Below, piece by piece: positions 1-8,141 of a DNA stretch of 64,000 nucleotides. A program made the translations under genes and the position numbers. The DNA comes from Bacteroidales bacterium UBA1309. Its GTDB lineage: Bacteria > Bacteroidota > Bacteroidia > Bacteroidales > Dysgonomonadaceae. The stretch lies in the NCBI GenBank assembly GCA_002307185.1, contig DBTT01000039.1, positions 1 through 64,000 of the forward strand. Direction: 5' to 3'. The notes beneath the pieces were generated by a model. The model had not been told where the DNA came from. It worked only from the letters and a program-made list of their open reading frames with translations, and made no database searches. Numbering within the stretch: position 1 is the first letter of the stretch; the number at the start of each line of letters is the position of its first letter.

Positions 1-1
1 C

Positions 2-1030
2 GCCACGGCAACCAGCCTCAGCGTGGACACTGACAAGGACCTGCTCTACTATTCCACCACGGTGACGGTAGCCGACGGCACCAGCAACCCTGTCGGCATC
101 ACCTTCACCCACTGGTTCAGCAAGGTGACGGTGGCGGTCAGCACCAGCACCCTGGGGGCGGACATCAACGCCATCAGCGGGGTGACGCTGTCGCCCACCT
201 ACGCCTCGGCATCGGTGGCACTGCTATCCGGGGAAACCACCTCCGCCAGCACCAGCTCGCAGGCCGTCTCATTCTCCACCACGGGAGACACGATACTGAC
301 TGCGGCCACCATACCGGTGTTTGCTGCAACAGGCACGGCAAGCTTTTCGGTGGCTATCGGCAGCTTGACGCTTGGCAGTTCAACCACTTACAGCAGCCTA
401 TCTACGACATTTACAAAAACATTGGTGGCGGGATATAGCTACACGCTGAGAGCGAATTTGAAGAACAACTTCATTATTGGCGGGGGAAGATGGGCGAAAG
501 GAAACCTGTATAAGACAGCCTCCGCTAGTGGCATCTGGAGTACGCAGCAGTATTATAGTGGCAACTACACGAAAGGGGATTATTGGAACTTTGGAGCCAC
601 AAGTCCCTATAACAACTATACATATTATTCTACTGCTGCTTCTTGGGGAGGCGCGAGTAGTCTAGAAACCGACCCGTGTAATTTGGCACTAGGTGGTAAA
701 TGGCGATTACCAACCCAAAGTGACCAAACGAATCTAATCGCATCCACTTCGCTTTGGACAACTAAAAATAGTGTGAATGGGCGTTATTTTAAAACAGCCA
801 CAGCACCAACATTAAATTCAGATGCTTTCCTATTCCTACCTGCTGCTGGATATCGGGAGGCTAGTGCTACTGATATTCAAATTCCTTCAAATCAAGGAAG
901 GTATCATGTGAGCAATCCGACTGACATTGGTGGTGGTCAAGTTGTTTTACTGTTTGGATCAAGTGCTTGTTACATGGGAAGCTTTAGCATTAATGCAGGT
1001 TTGTCTATCCGCTGTGTGCAAGACTTATAA
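2..1030 (+). CDS. Fimbrillin-like surface protein with FISUMP-like C-terminal domain (5' partial)
   Basis: The reading frame is already open at base 2, so the gene starts outside the window and about 342 codons are visible. Residues up to about 145 are Ser/Thr/Val-rich beta-strand sequence with the phrase FTHWFSKVTV, which resembles Bacteroidales fimbrillin/Mfa-like adhesins. From about residue 150 the protein changes to WAKGNLY, then GGKWRLPTQSD and a C-terminal SIRCVQ, the pattern of the Fibrobacter-type major paralogous (FISUMP) domain. It is probably lipid-anchored and surface-exposed, but the signal peptide is outside the window. The first 400 bases or so are visibly GC-rich and the rest AT-richer, suggesting a mosaic gene. 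The family call is by pattern; the ligand is unknown. Confidence 0.7.
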   Translation, partial: ATATSLSVDTDKDLLYYSTTVTVADGTSNPVGITFTHWFSKVTVAVSTSTLGADINAISGVTLSPTYASASVALLSGETTSASTSSQAVSFSTTGDTILTAATIPVFAATGTASFSVAIGSLTLGSSTTYSSLSTTFTKTLVAGYSYTLRANLKNNFIIGGGRWAKGNLYKTASASGIWSTQQYYSGNYTKGDYWNFGATSPYNNYTYYSTAASWGGASSLETDPCNLALGGKWRLPTQSDQTNLIASTSLWTTKNSVNGRYFKTATAPTLNSDAFLFLPAAGYREASATDIQIPSNQGRYHVSNPTDIGGGQVVLLFGSSACYMGSFSINAGLSIRCVQDL

Positions 1031-1136
1031 TGTAACAATTTAACCTTGGGGTGCGACTTTGAATGGCACTCCAAGATTAATTCCGAATTGAATTCCAATT
1101 ACAAAATCCAAGTTTACTCTCTAAAACCTTACAATT

Positions 1137-1331
1137 ATGGCAATCCTACATCGCATCAGGGCTTATCTCTACGATAACCTTTTGACCAACAATCCTTCGG
1201 AGGTGCTGGTGGTGATCCCGGCGTTGCCTGCCGGAGAATATGTGGTGGAGGTGGTGACGCAGTATGCTGTGAGTTCTTTGCTTGCAGCACCTCGGACAGC
1301 CCTGTTAGAAAAAGTGCTGACCGTGGCGTAG
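1137..1331 (+). pseudogene. DUF4469-type C-terminal remnant
   Basis: A 64-codon frame with ATG at 1137. It carries NNPSEVLVVIPALPAGEY followed by VVTQY and PRT, the signature of the C-terminal DUF4469 domain found in Bacteroidales proteins that usually also have an N-terminal HU-like DNA-binding domain. The N-terminal domain is absent: only about 100 bases separate it from the preceding gene. I read it as the surviving 3' end of a deleted gene, although a free-standing short protein cannot be excluded. Its stop codon touches the first palindrome of the array at 1331. Confidence 0.5.
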
Positions 1332-1442
1332 ATAAAGGCGCTTTATCCGCCCGAGTGAACCCACTTTATCCGCTCGGATAAAGCAGGTTTATCCGAGCGA
1401 GTAAAGGTGCTTTACTCAGGCGAGTGAAGCGGATGCATCCGC
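1331..1442. repeat. String of four perfect palindromes
   Basis: Four perfect inverted repeats follow each other: 1331-1347 (GATAAAG/CTTTATC, 3-nt loop), 1364-1383 (CTTTATCCG/CGGATAAAG, 2-nt loop), 1399-1417 (GAGTAAAG/CTTTACTC, 3-nt loop) and 1429-1442 (GCGGATGCATCCGC, no loop). The spacers share GAGTGAA/GAGCGAG words, so the units look related to one another. There is no coding frame. Function is unknown. Confidence 0.8.
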
Positions 1443-1526
1443 AGTTGCCCTGCTATGCCAACGGTATTTGACAGAATAACTGAATAACAGAATCACTGAA
1501 TCACGGATAACAGAATACAAGGCTAT

Positions 1527-1721
1527 CCACATTTTCGCCGCAATGCGGTTTGTGGGTGGTTTTTGTGTTGTTCATCCCTTTGCGGGCTGTGAAGCTTGGG
1601 GGGATGATGTTTATCCCGGTTTGGACGTTATTTTTTGAATTGAAAGTTTGGGAACCGGGATGTAAATAAACTTATTTTTTTGTGATCCTTATGGGCTGTG
1701 AAGCTCGTAAGGATTTTTTTT
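1527..1721 (+). terminator. Cluster of four hairpins ending in a U-tract
   Basis: Four stems are visible: 1527-1555 (CCACA/TGTGG around CCGC/GCGG), 1573-1606 (CATCCC/GGGATG), 1613-1661 (ATCCCGGTT/AACCGGGAT) and 1685-1714 (ATCCTTA/TAAGGAT), the last followed by eight T. The second and fourth stems differ in sequence but enclose the same loop word GGGCTGTGAAGCT. The last looks like an intrinsic terminator for plus-strand transcription. Confidence 0.6.
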
Positions 1722-1724
1722 AAA

Positions 1725-1896
1725 GCCTCACCCCTAACCCCTCTCCCAAAGAGAGGGGAATGGCTTGCGCACAAAAAAAAGGTGCGCATAGGTAAATATA
1801 TAGAGACGTAATCTGTTGCGTATCTATCTATTAGGGGGCATCCCGGCCTCAGTTAGACAGGGTACCCCTGACCCTGAAGGGGAACTGCTTGCGCAC
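1725..1896. repeat. Dispersed CCCCTCTC/GAGAGGGG repeat with duplicated tail
   Basis: 1738-1745 and 1751-1758 form a perfect CCCCTCTC/GAGAGGGG stem. The following 18 bases (1755-1772, GGGGAATGGCTTGCGCAC) recur at 1879-1896 with two mismatches. TGCGCAC/GTGCGCA at 1766-1772 and 1782-1788 form another stem around an A-tract. The leading part (CCTCACCCCTAACCCC) is a word often seen in intergenic repeats of Bacteroidota; a related copy lies in the 5' end of rlmN near 50800-50890. Confidence 0.6.
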
Positions 1897-2072
1897 GACA
1901 GCCTTCGACACACCGCTTGACTTCTGCTACGTCTCCGAAAGCCTCCTCGTGAGGTGTGATTGCAATTGAAAATCAGCGGAGCTAAATCACAGCCGACGAG
2001 GTAACACGAGACATCCCGGAATGACTGCCCAAAACGGTCGCTCGGATGGGGAATCGGGGCATCTCCAGCTTG

Positions 2073-2160
2073 CTCCCTGTTGCAGCAAAATTTTCTCTTA
2101 GGAAGAAATTTCCTTCCTCCCTGTTGCGGCAAAACTTCCTCCCTAGAGGAAATTTGGCGG
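2073..2160. repeat. Two tandem 44-bp units with internal hairpins
   Basis: CTCCCTGTTGC(A/G)GCAAAA begins at 2073 and again at 2117, a 44-bp period. Each unit ends in GGAA(G)AAATTT-type sequence and holds a short inverted repeat (TTTCT/AGAAA in the first, TTCCTC/GAGGAA in the second). The differing stems with preserved pairing suggest selection on the fold or a degenerate repeat. Confidence 0.55.
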
Positions 2161-2558
2161 GAACAGTATGTCAGTAATCGGCAGAATGGATTGCCTTGTT
2201 TTTTGCAAATTCGCAAAATATCCCTCCTGCTCCCCGTTTGCAAACGAGAGGCAAGAGAGACGGTTCTTTGCTGCGCTCCACGCGCAGTTAAGCATGTTAA
2301 GCATGATGTATCCCCTGCGGAGAATGGGCTGGCCTGTTAAGTTGCAATACCTATTTGCGAATATGGAATGATCGGATGTATTGCAAATGCATAGTGATAG
2401 TGTATCAGGAAATCAGATATTTGCGAAAAAGGCCTTCCAAAAAATGAGTCTCGGGACATTGGTTTACACACATAAGAAAGATCTATTCGCTTTAAATCAG
2501 CCTTTTGCAGAGCGTACGAGAGTATAATTAAGTGCTAATAAATTTACAAAAACAAACA

Positions 2559-3305
2559 TCAAGGAATAAGCCTATAGACTTGTTTCGCCTTAGCCAACCG
2601 ACACGAATTAAAATGCCACCATTCGCCCTTGACGGTCAAAAAACCTGAATCGGACATTACACGGCGGAGGAGCTTGCGGTTTTCCACTTGTTGCCTGGTG
2701 AGGATTCCTTGCTCAATAAATTCCTCTTCGCGAGATATTCCGGCCTGTTTGCCGAAGAAGTCGAACGGAGTTCCCATATCCAAGAGGCTGGCGTCCTTGC
2801 TCCGACATATGCCAAGATCGACTGCACAGCCATAATTGTGCAAGCCTGTTCTCTGAGGAGATGCCACATACTTTTGATAGACAGTGCCTGCAACCTGCTC
2901 GAACATTTTACGCTGAATGCTCAACGGCCTTGCTGCATCCCACACGATGAGGCTCAACGAAGGGTCAATCGATTTCAACCGTTCTTGGGCCTTGATGAGT
3001 TTGCGGGCAACATCCGGCTGCAAATAAATAGTGGTGAGCGTATCGTAGAGCGTTATTTTCGTGAAATTGTTTTTCCCCGCATAGCGGAGATCAACCTGGA
3101 TGGTAGAATCGAGTTTGCAAACATCCACCAGCCCCGCTTTCTGAAATTGCTGCTCCAAATGGCTTTTCCGGGACGGAATTTGTCTCTCCAATCGCTTGTG
3201 GGCAATGGGTTTAGTGACGGAATGCTTTTGTTTGGATGAATTATCTGCACAAGAGCAGATAATACCTAACACGATGAATGGCAGAGCCAAATGCCTGAAT
3301 CGCAT
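2559..3305 (-). CDS. D-alanyl-D-alanine dipeptidase, VanX/DdpX type (M15D), lipoprotein
   Basis: 248 aa from ATG at 3305; a GTG at 3311 overlapping the upstream stop is an alternative. A lipoprotein signal (GIICSC, Cys19) predicts membrane anchoring on the periplasmic side. The M15D zinc-peptidase motifs are present: DLRYAGKNNF near 73, WDAARP near 123, the GLHNYGCAVD zinc motif at about 154-163, and EWWHFN at about 228-233. The family hydrolyses D-Ala-D-Ala to two D-Ala; in non-resistant bacteria this serves peptidoglycan dipeptide salvage rather than vancomycin resistance, and no vanHA or vanRS genes are nearby. It is last in a four-gene minus-strand run and abuts the GH3 gene. Confidence 0.85.
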   Translation of the reverse strand: MRFRHLALPFIVLGIICSCADNSSKQKHSVTKPIAHKRLERQIPSRKSHLEQQFQKAGLVDVCKLDSTIQVDLRYAGKNNFTKITLYDTLTTIYLQPDVARKLIKAQERLKSIDPSLSLIVWDAARPLSIQRKMFEQVAGTVYQKYVASPQRTGLHNYGCAVDLGICRSKDASLLDMGTPFDFFGKQAGISREEEFIEQGILTRQQVENRKLLRRVMSDSGFLTVKGEWWHFNSCRLAKAKQVYRLIP

Positions 3306-3307
3306 AA

Positions 3308-6286
3308 TCACCTGCTTCTTTGGAAAGATTTATAGATGGCTTCCTGAATGCGGCTGCGAATGCTGAGAGAAATCAGTTTTTTGTTCTTTCTCGATTCGTT
3401 CACCCTGTTTGACAAGAAAATATAGATCAGTTTGTTGTCGGGATCAATCCAAAAACAGGTTCCGGTGAATCCGGTGTGTCCGTATGCACTTGCAGGAGTG
3501 CTGTAGCTGCAAGGACTCGATTTGAGGGATTGGGGATCGGGCTTATCAAATCCCAGGCCTCTTCTCGAGCGTGCGCTTTTGGATTGGGTGAAAAGATCGC
3601 ACGTGTTTTCCGACAAATATCTTTCTCCTCCGTAGGTGCCGCGGTTGAGCCACATTTGGTAGAGCTTAGCCAAATCGTTTGCTGATGAAAACAGGCCTGC
3701 ATTTCCGGAAATACCTCCCAAGAAGGCGGCAGCTTCATCATCCACATAGCCACGCAAGAGTTGTTTTCTTAAGAACTGATCGTTTTCTGTAGGAACAATG
3801 CGGGTGGAGTCAATCACCTGCAGCGGGAGATAGGTGGTGGTGGTTGCACCCAATTTCCGATAAAAATTCTTTTGGAGAAAGTCGCTCAAATTCTTCTTAG
3901 TGGCAGCTTCCACCACTTCCCTCAACAAAATAAAATTCAAATCGCTGTATTCGTATTTTCCTTTTCCCGAGAGAGGTTCGTCTGCAATATCTTGCAGCGC
4001 CAACTCGCGGAGCTTATCACTTCCATACAAATTTTTGGCAATTTGCAGGCTGTAGCCCGGTTTGGATTCTGTTGAAATCAATTCCGGCAGGTATTTAAAG
4101 TGGGGGTTAGCCCAAGTCCCGGCATCGTATTCCACCGTATGTTTGGCATCTCGCACCGTTGAAAAGAGCGAACCGACATAACTCGATTTATCGATAGCAA
4201 GGGTGTAAAAGGGAAGGAATGCCTTCAAACCCGTTTCATGAAAAAGGGCATCGCGCAAATTCAACTTCTCTTTATCGGTGTTCCTAAGCGGATAGACGTA
4301 TTTAGAAATATAATCCGTCAGGCTCACATCGCCGTCGTCATAGACTTTCATCAAAGCCGGCAAAGTGGCCGATGCTTTCGTCATGGAGGCAAGATCGTAC
4401 AAATCGGTAGTTTTCACCTTGCTCGAGGATTTGTAATCGTGGTTTCCAAAAGCCTTGTCATATACAACAACCCCATCTTTCACGACCAACACCTGGCATC
4501 CGGGAAATGCCTTCGCATCCAGCCCTTCTTGGACTATTTTATCAATATTGGCCAATTTTTGGGAGCTCATGCCCACTTCTTCGGGTAGCGAATAAGCAAG
4601 TCTTGTTTTTTGGGTTTCAATGCCCGCACCTTTGTTAAACAAGCCTTTGACCGTTACCGGAAGTTGTCCATCCATTGCATTTCCCCCGAAGATTCCTTGG
4701 CCAGCATACTCCTGAGCCAAGTCTGTATTTTCGTAAGAGCAAATCACAGCAGAGGCCTTTTTCACAAGGGCAGCATAGGGATCCATTTCGTAAGGCGTGG
4801 TGAAAAAATTCAGGATCACCTCCTTTCCCTCACAGATCTTCGCAAGCGTTTCTTCGCTGAAATTTCGGCGGGCATTGATAGAAATAATCAATGTATTGAA
4901 ATTGGCGACATGCGGAATCAGTTCGCTGAGTCGGCTATTGTCGAACACGCTGAAAGTTTCCACTTTTGAATACAAGTTCAAGGTTGAGCCAAGTGTTCCG
5001 TAGGTATTTCCGCCCAGCGAGATGAAAGCGATCGACCGCTTATCCAAGTCTTTTAGAGGAAGTATGTTGTTGTCGTTTTTGAGCAAGGTGATCGAGCGTT
5101 CGTTCAACTTCCTGTTCAGCCAGTCGGCATTGGTGGTATTCAAATCCGAAAGAAGGGTTTTGGTGACAATGGGACGGTAGCGGCTCAGCCCCAACACATA
5201 TTTATACATCAACACCTTGCGGCACTTCTCATTGACCAATGCTTCCGTAATCAATTTATTGTTAAGTGCTTCTTTGATGGCATTGAACTCTTTAGCCGGA
5301 TTAGAAGGACCCAACAAGATGTCGTTTCCGGCAAGCAAGGCACGCAAACTCATATCAGGCTCTCTGGATACACCTTTCATTTCGAGCCCGTCTGTGAAAA
5401 CAATCCCTTGAAATCCAAATTCATCTTTCAGGAGTTTTTGAACCACATTCCTGGAAAGAGAACTTGGCTGGTCGAGGCTGTCGAGTGCGGGGATATTGAG
5501 GTGGCCGACCATAACACCTCCCAATCCGTTCTCAATGTATTGTTTGAATGGAATGAATTCCTGGCTTTCGAGCCGTTGTCTGCTAGACTTTATAACGGGT
5601 AAAGTGTAATGTGAATCGGACGAAGTATCTCCATGTCCCGGAAAATGTTTCGCGACAGAAAGCACGCCTCCGGCCTCCAAGCCTTTGGCATACATAATCC
5701 CCAAGCGGGCAACCTCGTTCGGGTCTTCCCCGAATGAACGCAAGCCAATAACCGGATTGGCGGGGTTGCTGTTGACATCGATTGTCGGGGCGAAATTGAC
5801 CTGAATCCCCATCAAGCGGCACTGACGGGCCACCTCCCTGCCGTAATAATAGGCAAGCGAGTCGTCTTTTGCAGCGGCAACCATCATGTTTCGAGGAAAA
5901 CGGGTGGTGTGGATCAACCTCATAGCCAATCCCCATTCGCCATCCATGCCAACCAAAAGCGGAATTTTAGCATTCTTTTGAGCAAAATTGGTGAGTTCCG
6001 CCTGGCTTAAGGGATCACTGGAAGAAAATAAGATTCCTCCAACCCGTTGGCTTTCAACCCAGGTTATGATTTTCCGTTTATTGTTTTCAGTAGTATTCCC
6101 ATCGGCAACAACCATAATTAGCTGGCCAATGCGTTCGTCAACACTCATCGAATTGAAAACAGAATCGACCCACTGGTTCATTTTTTGCTTATTGACTCTG
6201 GAAAAAATGGTTGGCAGAACATTTTCAACCGCTGCAACACCAAAAGAGAAAAGAATAAAAAAAAGAGTGCTAAAAAAATATTTCAT
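3308..6286 (-). CDS. GH3 beta-N-acetylglucosaminidase fused to serine beta-lactamase-like domain
   Basis: 992 aa with an N-terminal signal peptide. Residues about 35-370 are a NagZ-like glycoside hydrolase family 3 domain: KHFPGHGDT at 213-221 is the NagZ catalytic His/Asp loop and FTDGLEM at 297-303 carries the nucleophile Asp299. A linker resembling the GH3 C-domain follows, then from about 575 a beta-lactamase/PBP-fold domain with SMTK (SxxK), YSD (YxN-like) and HTGFTGT (KTG-like). The fusion is common in Bacteroidota and, unlike cytosolic NagZ, is exported. GH3 would remove GlcNAc from muropeptides; the second domain may be an esterase or DD-peptidase. The gene starts 19 bp after the metallophosphatase and runs into the D-Ala-D-Ala dipeptidase. 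Confidence 0.88.
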   Translation of the reverse strand: MKYFFSTLFFILFSFGVAAVENVLPTIFSRVNKQKMNQWVDSVFNSMSVDERIGQLIMVVADGNTTENNKRKIITWVESQRVGGILFSSSDPLSQAELTNFAQKNAKIPLLVGMDGEWGLAMRLIHTTRFPRNMMVAAAKDDSLAYYYGREVARQCRLMGIQVNFAPTIDVNSNPANPVIGLRSFGEDPNEVARLGIMYAKGLEAGGVLSVAKHFPGHGDTSSDSHYTLPVIKSSRQRLESQEFIPFKQYIENGLGGVMVGHLNIPALDSLDQPSSLSRNVVQKLLKDEFGFQGIVFTDGLEMKGVSREPDMSLRALLAGNDILLGPSNPAKEFNAIKEALNNKLITEALVNEKCRKVLMYKYVLGLSRYRPIVTKTLLSDLNTTNADWLNRKLNERSITLLKNDNNILPLKDLDKRSIAFISLGGNTYGTLGSTLNLYSKVETFSVFDNSRLSELIPHVANFNTLIISINARRNFSEETLAKICEGKEVILNFFTTPYEMDPYAALVKKASAVICSYENTDLAQEYAGQGIFGGNAMDGQLPVTVKGLFNKGAGIETQKTRLAYSLPEEVGMSSQKLANIDKIVQEGLDAKAFPGCQVLVVKDGVVVYDKAFGNHDYKSSSKVKTTDLYDLASMTKASATLPALMKVYDDGDVSLTDYISKYVYPLRNTDKEKLNLRDALFHETGLKAFLPFYTLAIDKSSYVGSLFSTVRDAKHTVEYDAGTWANPHFKYLPELISTESKPGYSLQIAKNLYGSDKLRELALQDIADEPLSGKGKYEYSDLNFILLREVVEAATKKNLSDFLQKNFYRKLGATTTTYLPLQVIDSTRIVPTENDQFLRKQLLRGYVDDEAAAFLGGISGNAGLFSSANDLAKLYQMWLNRGTYGGERYLSENTCDLFTQSKSARSRRGLGFDKPDPQSLKSSPCSYSTPASAYGHTGFTGTCFWIDPDNKLIYIFLSNRVNESRKNKKLISLSIRSRIQEAIYKSFQRSR

Positions 6287-6305
6287 GCTTTACGTGTCGA
6301 GAGAT

Positions 6306-7172
6306 TCATTTTGAGGGTTTCACTTCCTGCATTTCGGCATCGATACGCCCAACAAAGGAGCCGTTTTTACCCATCTGGTAAACAAGGACATCCTTGCCGT
6401 CCACATTCTTGAAGACAACCGGTTTCTCCAGATAGGTGTGGGAGTGACCTCCTATGATAATGTCTATAAATTTCGAGTTTTTTGCCAGTTCCTGGTCATT
6501 CGCTGCATTGCCGTAGGATTCAAAACCGATGTGCGACAAACAAATCACCAAGTCGCATTTCTCCTGGTTCTTAAGTATTTCGGAATATTTGTTCACCGAA
6601 CTGATAATCGGATTGAAAACCATCCCTTTGTAATTCTCACTTTGAACCAAACCTTCCGGATCCACCCCTACCCCTAAGACACCTATTTTCATACCAAACT
6701 TTTTGAGAATGACATACGGCTTCACCAATCCCTTGAGGGGCGTATTGCTGAAGTCGTAATTGCAATTCACAATCGGGTAGTTTGCTTTTTTGACGATTTG
6801 GGCGAGTACGTCCAATCCATAATCAAACTCATGGTTGCCCAAGGTTCCGGCATCGTATTTCATCCGGTTCATTGCACCTATTTCCACTTCGCCTTTAAAC
6901 AAGTTGAAGTAAGGCGTCCCCTGAACAAAATCGCCAGCATCGAGCAGCAGCACATTTTTGTTTTCCTTGCGAACCTGATCGATGTAAGTTGCCCGGCGAA
7001 CCACTCCGGCTGTGTTTGGGTTGGGATTGCCGTTGTTGGGCAAGGGTTCAATACGGCTGTGTGTGTCGTTGGTGTGAATAATCACGACCTTTTTGGTTGT
7101 CTGAGCTTGTAAAGAAAAGCCTACGAATAACAATAGAAAAATTATATTTTGTGACTTCATCGCTTTATACAT
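6306..7172 (-). CDS. 5'-nucleotidase/UDP-sugar hydrolase-type metallophosphatase, catalytic domain only
   Basis: 288 aa; the signal peptide favours the inner ATG at 7160 (MKSQNII...). All dinuclear metallophosphatase motifs are present in order: HTNDTHS, LDAGDFVQG, GNHEFDYG, LSHIGFE and GGHSHT. The protein stops where the family's C-terminal substrate-binding domain would begin; that domain is encoded by the gene 25 bp upstream, so enzyme and specificity domain are on two polypeptides, as in other Bacteroidales. The likely role is periplasmic dephosphorylation of nucleotides or sugar nucleotides for salvage. Confidence 0.9.
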   Translation of the reverse strand: MYKAMKSQNIIFLLLFVGFSLQAQTTKKVVIIHTNDTHSRIEPLPNNGNPNPNTAGVVRRATYIDQVRKENKNVLLLDAGDFVQGTPYFNLFKGEVEIGAMNRMKYDAGTLGNHEFDYGLDVLAQIVKKANYPIVNCNYDFSNTPLKGLVKPYVILKKFGMKIGVLGVGVDPEGLVQSENYKGMVFNPIISSVNKYSEILKNQEKCDLVICLSHIGFESYGNAANDQELAKNSKFIDIIIGGHSHTYLEKPVVFKNVDGKDVLVYQMGKNGSFVGRIDAEMQEVKPSK

Positions 7173-7197
7173 TTTTGTTGTTCAATCAATGGCTTTA

Positions 7198-7983
7198 TCA
7201 AGCAGGATTGCTAATAATAATTCTTCCATCAAGAGTGGAATGGAGGTTTTTACCTTCTTTGGTCTGGTTCTTGACATATTGTATCATCATGTCGCGCAGT
7301 GCGACACCTGTTTTCTGCACAGAAATCGCCTTGCGGAAGTCTTCCATGCCATCGTTTCCTTCGGCCAGATAGTCAAGGGTGACGATGGAATATTCTTTGT
7401 CTGGATAAACAGGCCTTCCATCCACCAATGCACTCTTCAACTCCTTTCCAATACCCACCAAGCGAACATTGGACGAGATTCCCGCTCCACCAATACGGAT
7501 ATACGATTCAAAAATCTTCGTCAAATCGCTTCCTTTCAGTTTCAAGATCACCAATTTATTATCAAAAGAATAAATTTCATACATGTTTTCGAGGGTAACA
7601 ATTCCTTTTGGCAGGGCTGCACGGTGGCCATCCACGTTCATGATAGCCACATCGCAATTTCCATGGGTATAATCATCGGCATAGCGTTTCATCTGGTCGG
7701 AAGTGAAATTTGTAAGCAGGCTTTCAGGCCTTCCTATAGTCATGTTCTGATCGGAAATGGCGACCTGCACTTTCATTTGCTCATCGAATTTCACTTTGTA
7801 ATGGCCTACAAATTGAGCCATCTCCTTATTGGCATTCTTGTCATATTTCTCGTTCATTATTTCACGAGAACCGCTAAGGGAAACAATATTGTACGCCTTT
7901 TGCTTTGACCCGCAAGAAGTCAACAAAACGGTTATCAACAGCAAGCCCGCCGATAGTTTTCTTTTTGAAACACAAGGATTCAT
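7198..7983 (-). CDS. 5'-nucleotidase C-terminal domain lipoprotein
   Basis: 261 aa from ATG at 7983; an upstream extension of the frame would cross the promoter. The N-terminus is a lipoprotein signal with LLTSC. The rest matches the 5'-nucleotidase C-terminal (substrate-binding) domain: NVDGHRAALPKGIVT, MYEIYSFDN, GSDLTKIFE, and YSIVTLDYLAEGNDG. It lacks the metal site and should work with the metallophosphatase encoded next, downstream. First gene of the run 5NT_C, metallophosphatase, GH3 fusion, dipeptidase. Confidence 0.88.
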   Translation of the reverse strand: MNPCVSKRKLSAGLLLITVLLTSCGSKQKAYNIVSLSGSREIMNEKYDKNANKEMAQFVGHYKVKFDEQMKVQVAISDQNMTIGRPESLLTNFTSDQMKRYADDYTHGNCDVAIMNVDGHRAALPKGIVTLENMYEIYSFDNKLVILKLKGSDLTKIFESYIRIGGAGISSNVRLVGIGKELKSALVDGRPVYPDKEYSIVTLDYLAEGNDGMEDFRKAISVQKTGVALRDMMIQYVKNQTKEGKNLHSTLDGRIIISNPA

Positions 7984-8032
7984 ATATATCTTTTTTAGTT
8001 TATCTGGAGTCACAAAACCATACGTGTATGTA

Positions 8033-8040
8033 CAAAAATA
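8033..8040 (-). promoter_or_regulatory. Candidate -7 box TATTTTTG for the 5'-nucleotidase operon
   Basis: Reads TATTTTTG on the minus strand (Bacteroides consensus TAnnTTTG), 50 bp upstream of the ATG at 7983. No clear -33 TTTG was seen. Confidence 0.35.
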
Positions 8041-8141
8041 CGACTTTCGAAAGAAACGCTTTTCTGATTTAAGAAAAGTTATTTTTTTATACAATAAAAA
8101 TACGTAGGGCGATCAAGGTGTGCGCCACCGTTGCCGGGCAA

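Larger units (their letters stand above)
1332..2558. other. 1.2-kb non-coding region
   Basis: No frame in this stretch looks like a gene; the short frames on both strands cross the repeats and have no recognisable motif. It holds the palindrome string, hairpin cluster, dispersed repeat and 44-bp tandem repeat listed separately, plus short GAATAAC/GAATCAC direct repeats around 1474-1518. It probably marks an old insertion/deletion scar between the fimbrillin locus and the hydrolase operon. Confidence 0.6.

Noticed and set aside
1824..2371. Overlapping open frames of 60-140 codons on both strands
   Set aside because: They cross the repeat units, have no recognisable motif or signal, and are unlike the codon use of real genes nearby.
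2559..3305. Vancomycin-resistance interpretation of the VanX-type gene
   Set aside because: No vanH, D-Ala-D-Lac ligase or vanRS neighbours, and the context is an exported hydrolase operon.
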